A stretch of DNA of 57,627 nucleotides from Levilactobacillus namurensis DSM 19117 (GTDB taxonomy: Bacteria > Bacillota > Bacilli > Lactobacillales > Lactobacillaceae): positions 1 through 57,627 of the forward strand of contig NZ_AZDT01000062.1 of the NCBI RefSeq assembly GCF_001434785.1, written 5' to 3'. Shown here in pieces: positions 55,563 to 57,627 of the stretch. Within the stretch, counting starts at the first letter, position 1, and the number at the start of each line of letters is the position of its first letter. Below the pieces are notes generated by a model. It had not been told where the DNA came from. It did no database searches and saw only the letters and a program-made list of their open reading frames with translations. The translations under genes and the position numbers were made by a program.

Positions 55563-55662
55563 GGTTTGCTCTCCTTCTCTGTTTACTCAATGCCTCTATT
55601 TTACCGGCAATGGCGTTCGAGTACAACCGAACACCGCTTGCCAACTCTCTGGACACGGTTTC

Positions 55663-55731
55663 TGAAAACGGTCGCTCAAGCATAAATTTATTGTGAAAAT
55701 TCTTGCAAACTCGCTAACTTTTCTCTATACT
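55663..55731 (+). promoter_or_regulatory. Promoter of the first SDR gene with degenerate upstream cre-like sequence
   Basis: TTGCAA (55703-55708), 17 bases, TATACT (55726-55731). An imperfect cre-like sequence TGAAAACGGTCGCT (55663-55676; two mismatches) lies upstream of the -35. Confidence 0.65.
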
Positions 55732-55780
55732 TAAGCCTCGTAAGGAAAAATCATCAAACCATAAGAAGGAGATTTTCGAC

Positions 55781-56569
55781 ATGAGTGAAGAGAAACGCGT
55801 AGCAGTAGTTACCGGTTCCGGTCGAGGCATTGGTAAGGGAATTGCTGAACAACTAGCTAAAGACGGGTACAGTCTGGTGATTGCCGACTACGACGCCAAC
55901 ACCGCCGCAGCCACCGCTAAGGAACTGAACCAAAACGGCTTCGAAGCCGTCAGCGTGGCCGGTGACGTTTCCGATCCCGCAGCCCACCAAGCCTTTGTAA
56001 AAGCGGCCGTTGACAACTTCGGCCGCCTAGACACCTACGTCAACAACGCTGGAATTGCACAGATCAAGCTGTTGCAAGACGAAACGCCGGAAGACATGCA
56101 GAAGATCTTCAGCGTGAACGTCTTTGGTGACCTTTACGGAATCCAAGCCGCCGCTGCCCAATTCGAAAAGCAAGACGATGGTGATCAGATTCGTAAGATC
56201 ATCAACGCCTCCAGTATTGCTGGCCACGTGGCCTTCGACCTGTTAGGGGCCTACTCCGCGACCAAGTTCGCCGTTCGGGGTCTGACCCAAGCGGCTGCCA
56301 AGGAACTGGGCAAGAAGCACATCACGGTCAACGCCTACTGCCCAGGAATCGTTGGGACCAGCATGTGGAGCTTGATCGATGAAGAAATGGTCAAGCAACT
56401 AGGCGGCACCAAGGGTGAATACCTGAAGAAGTACGCCGAATCCATCACCTTGGGTCGCGTAGAAACGCCAGAAGACGTGGCCAACTACGTCTCCTTCTTA
56501 GGATCCACCAAGTCCGATTACATGACGGGCCAATCCGTTCAAATCGACGGTGGGATTCAATTCATCTAA
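55781..56569 (+). CDS. butA: Acetoin/diacetyl reductase (SDR family), copy 1
   Basis: The 262-residue short-chain dehydrogenase reduces diacetyl to acetoin or acetoin to 2,3-butanediol. The cofactor motif TGSGRGIG is at 11-18 and D36 at the end of strand 2 points to NAD(H). NNAG is at 88-91 and the Ser-Tyr-Lys triad includes S144/S145, Y158 and K162. It has its own promoter and terminator. The second gene differs at only 17 of 262 residues. Which of the diacetyl or acetoin activity dominates cannot be told. Confidence 0.85.
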   Translation: MSEEKRVAVVTGSGRGIGKGIAEQLAKDGYSLVIADYDANTAAATAKELNQNGFEAVSVAGDVSDPAAHQAFVKAAVDNFGRLDTYVNNAGIAQIKLLQDETPEDMQKIFSVNVFGDLYGIQAAAAQFEKQDDGDQIRKIINASSIAGHVAFDLLGAYSATKFAVRGLTQAAAKELGKKHITVNAYCPGIVGTSMWSLIDEEMVKQLGGTKGEYLKKYAESITLGRVETPEDVANYVSFLGSTKSDYMTGQSVQIDGGIQFI

Positions 56570-56588
56570 CCCTCGATTCAATCTGCCG

Positions 56589-56621
56589 AATGCCGATCAG
56601 CGATGCTGGTCGGCATTTTTT
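56589..56621 (+). terminator. Terminator of the first SDR gene
   Basis: AATGCCGATCAGC pairs with GCTGGTCGGCATT around GAT, followed by a T run. Confidence 0.9.
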
Positions 56622-56684
56622 AGCCCCCATCCCCTAGTCATCACTGCTAACGCTAGCTAGTGGCTTGGCTAGTAAAATCACCGA

Positions 56685-56723
56685 TGTAAACGCTTGCAGA
56701 AAGACTTTCTTTTCTACTATACT
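56685..56723 (+). promoter_or_regulatory. Promoter and cre site of the second SDR gene
   Basis: TTGCAG (56694-56699), 18 bases, TATACT (56718-56723). The cre-like TGTAAACGCTTGCA (56685-56698; one mismatch) overlaps the -35. This copy is therefore better placed for CcpA control than copy 1. Confidence 0.7.
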
Positions 56724-56767
56724 AAGGATGTTGTTGGTCCTTAGGTTTGTGAAGGGAGCGCTTAAGT

Positions 56768-57556
56768 ATGAGTGAAGAAAAACGCGTGGCAGTAGTTACT
56801 GGTTCCGGTCGCGGGATTGGTAAAGGCATCGCCGAACGGCTGGCTAAAGACGGGTACGCTGTGGTCATTGCCGACTATGACGCCAACACCGCCGCAGCGA
56901 CCGCTGAAGAACTGAAGCAAAAGGGCTTCGCCGCCGTCAGCGTTAAGGGTGACGTTTCCGACCCCGCTGCACATAAAGCCTTCGTAAAAGCCGCCGTTGA
57001 CAATTTCGGCCGCCTAGATACTTACGTCAACAATGCCGGAATCGCGCAGATCAAGTTGTTACAAGACGAAACCCCCGAAGACATGCAAAAGATCTTCAGT
57101 ATCAACGTCTTCGGTGACCTCTACGGAATCCAAGCGGCGACCGCTCAATTTGAAAAACAAGACGACGGTGACAAGATTCGCAAGATTATCAACGCTTCCA
57201 GTATCGCCGGCCACATTGCCTTCGACTTACTGGGCGCCTACTCCGCCACTAAGTTTGCCGTTCGGGGCTTGACCCAAGCGGCTGCCAAGGAACTGGGTAA
57301 GAAGCACATCACCGTGAACGCCTACTGCCCAGGAATCGTCGGCACCAGCATGTGGAGTCTGATCGACGAAGAAATGGTCAAGCAGTTGGGTGGAACTAAG
57401 GGCGAGTACCTGAAGAAGTACTCCGAGTCCATCACCTTAGGCCGCGTGGAGACGCCAGAAGACGTCGCCAACTATGTCTCCTACCTAGGTTCTCACGACT
57501 CCGATTACATGACCGGACAATCCGTTCAGATCGACGGTGGGATTCAATTCATCTAG
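56768..57556 (+). CDS. butA: Acetoin/diacetyl reductase (SDR family), copy 2
   Basis: This second 262-residue SDR has the same [17 protein letters not shown] and D36 features as copy 1 and is about 93% identical, so it arose by tandem duplication. Most differences are surface charge changes (for example residues 24, 47, 50, 52, 60, 70 and 136), none in the catalytic residues. The upstream regions differ, with a cre here. The different control may let one copy act when glucose is scarce. The exact preferred substrate is not shown by sequence. Confidence 0.85.
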   Translation: MSEEKRVAVVTGSGRGIGKGIAERLAKDGYAVVIADYDANTAAATAEELKQKGFAAVSVKGDVSDPAAHKAFVKAAVDNFGRLDTYVNNAGIAQIKLLQDETPEDMQKIFSINVFGDLYGIQAATAQFEKQDDGDKIRKIINASSIAGHIAFDLLGAYSATKFAVRGLTQAAAKELGKKHITVNAYCPGIVGTSMWSLIDEEMVKQLGGTKGEYLKKYSESITLGRVETPEDVANYVSYLGSHDSDYMTGQSVQIDGGIQFI

Positions 57557-57580
57557 TCTTAACCTTACGACAAGTCAAGA

Positions 57581-57599
57581 CCACCCGTAAAACGGGTGG
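57581..57599 (+). terminator. Possible terminator after SDR copy 2
   Basis: CCACCCGT pairs with ACGGGTGG around AAA, followed by a weak T-rich tail. A second hairpin, CGGGCT/AGCCCG (57608-57622), runs to the window edge, so the true terminator may lie beyond it. Confidence 0.45.
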
Positions 57600-57627
57600 C
57601 TTGCTCACGGGCTATAAGCCCGGTATG

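Noticed and set aside
1-57627. Prophage, transposase, CRISPR array, toxin-antitoxin or origin of replication
   Set aside because: No transposase, integrase, phage structural gene, direct-repeat array, toxin-antitoxin pair or dnaA-box cluster was found.

Overview
The window reads as a chromosomal segment of a lactic acid bacterium of the family Lactobacillaceae. A Levilactobacillus-like species is my best guess, from roughly balanced base composition, the araB-araD-araA order, CcpA-type cre sites, a CtsR-controlled clpC without mcsAB, and DUF4811 and DUF1003 proteins. The genus is an inference; no sequence search was run. Nothing looks like a prophage, transposase, CRISPR array or replication origin.

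Region 1 (1-18263) is core information processing, nearly all on the minus strand: the str operon (rpsL-rpsG-fusA), a short plus-strand insert (prepilin peptidase comC, then a PadR regulator with a HAAS-type membrane protein), rpoB-rpoC with a structured leader, a TetR regulator, ctsR-clpC behind a CtsR box, and an eight-gene tRNA operon driven by what look like duplicated promoters.

Region 2 (18264-37840) is mixed housekeeping and accessory: serS with a T-box leader, a deoxynucleoside kinase, a lysine permease under a lysine riboswitch, acetyltransferases, an esterase, a PAP2 phosphatase, a split threonine/serine exporter, a cation efflux protein with an MntR-like regulator, a possible unassigned structured RNA, a MerR regulator divergent from a DHA2 drug exporter plus DUF4811 partner, azlCD, a RluA pseudouridine synthase with a DUF1003 protein, and several small membrane proteins.

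Region 3 (37893-53384) is an arabinose and arabino-oligosaccharide island. araB-araD-araA convert arabinose to xylulose-5-phosphate. A GPH transporter, an AraC regulator and a large candidate glycosidase form one operon. AraR and an unusual ArsR-type regulator with a large C-terminal domain follow. On the plus strand, GH43, a LacY-type symporter and a GH51 arabinofuranosidase import and trim oligomers. Perfect or near-perfect cre sites and AraR-like boxes lie at three promoters, so the whole set is probably induced by arabinose and repressed by preferred sugars.

Region 4 (53385-57627) holds a striking non-coding inverted-repeat element whose left arm looks interrupted, recQ, and two tandem acetoin/diacetyl reductase paralogues that differ at 17 of 262 residues and carry different upstream control sequence. 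The most unusual signals are the inverted-repeat element (53399-53698), the possible RNA downstream of merR (28825-29108), the ArsR-domain fusion (48350-49240) and the unclassified hydrolase (42145-44511).
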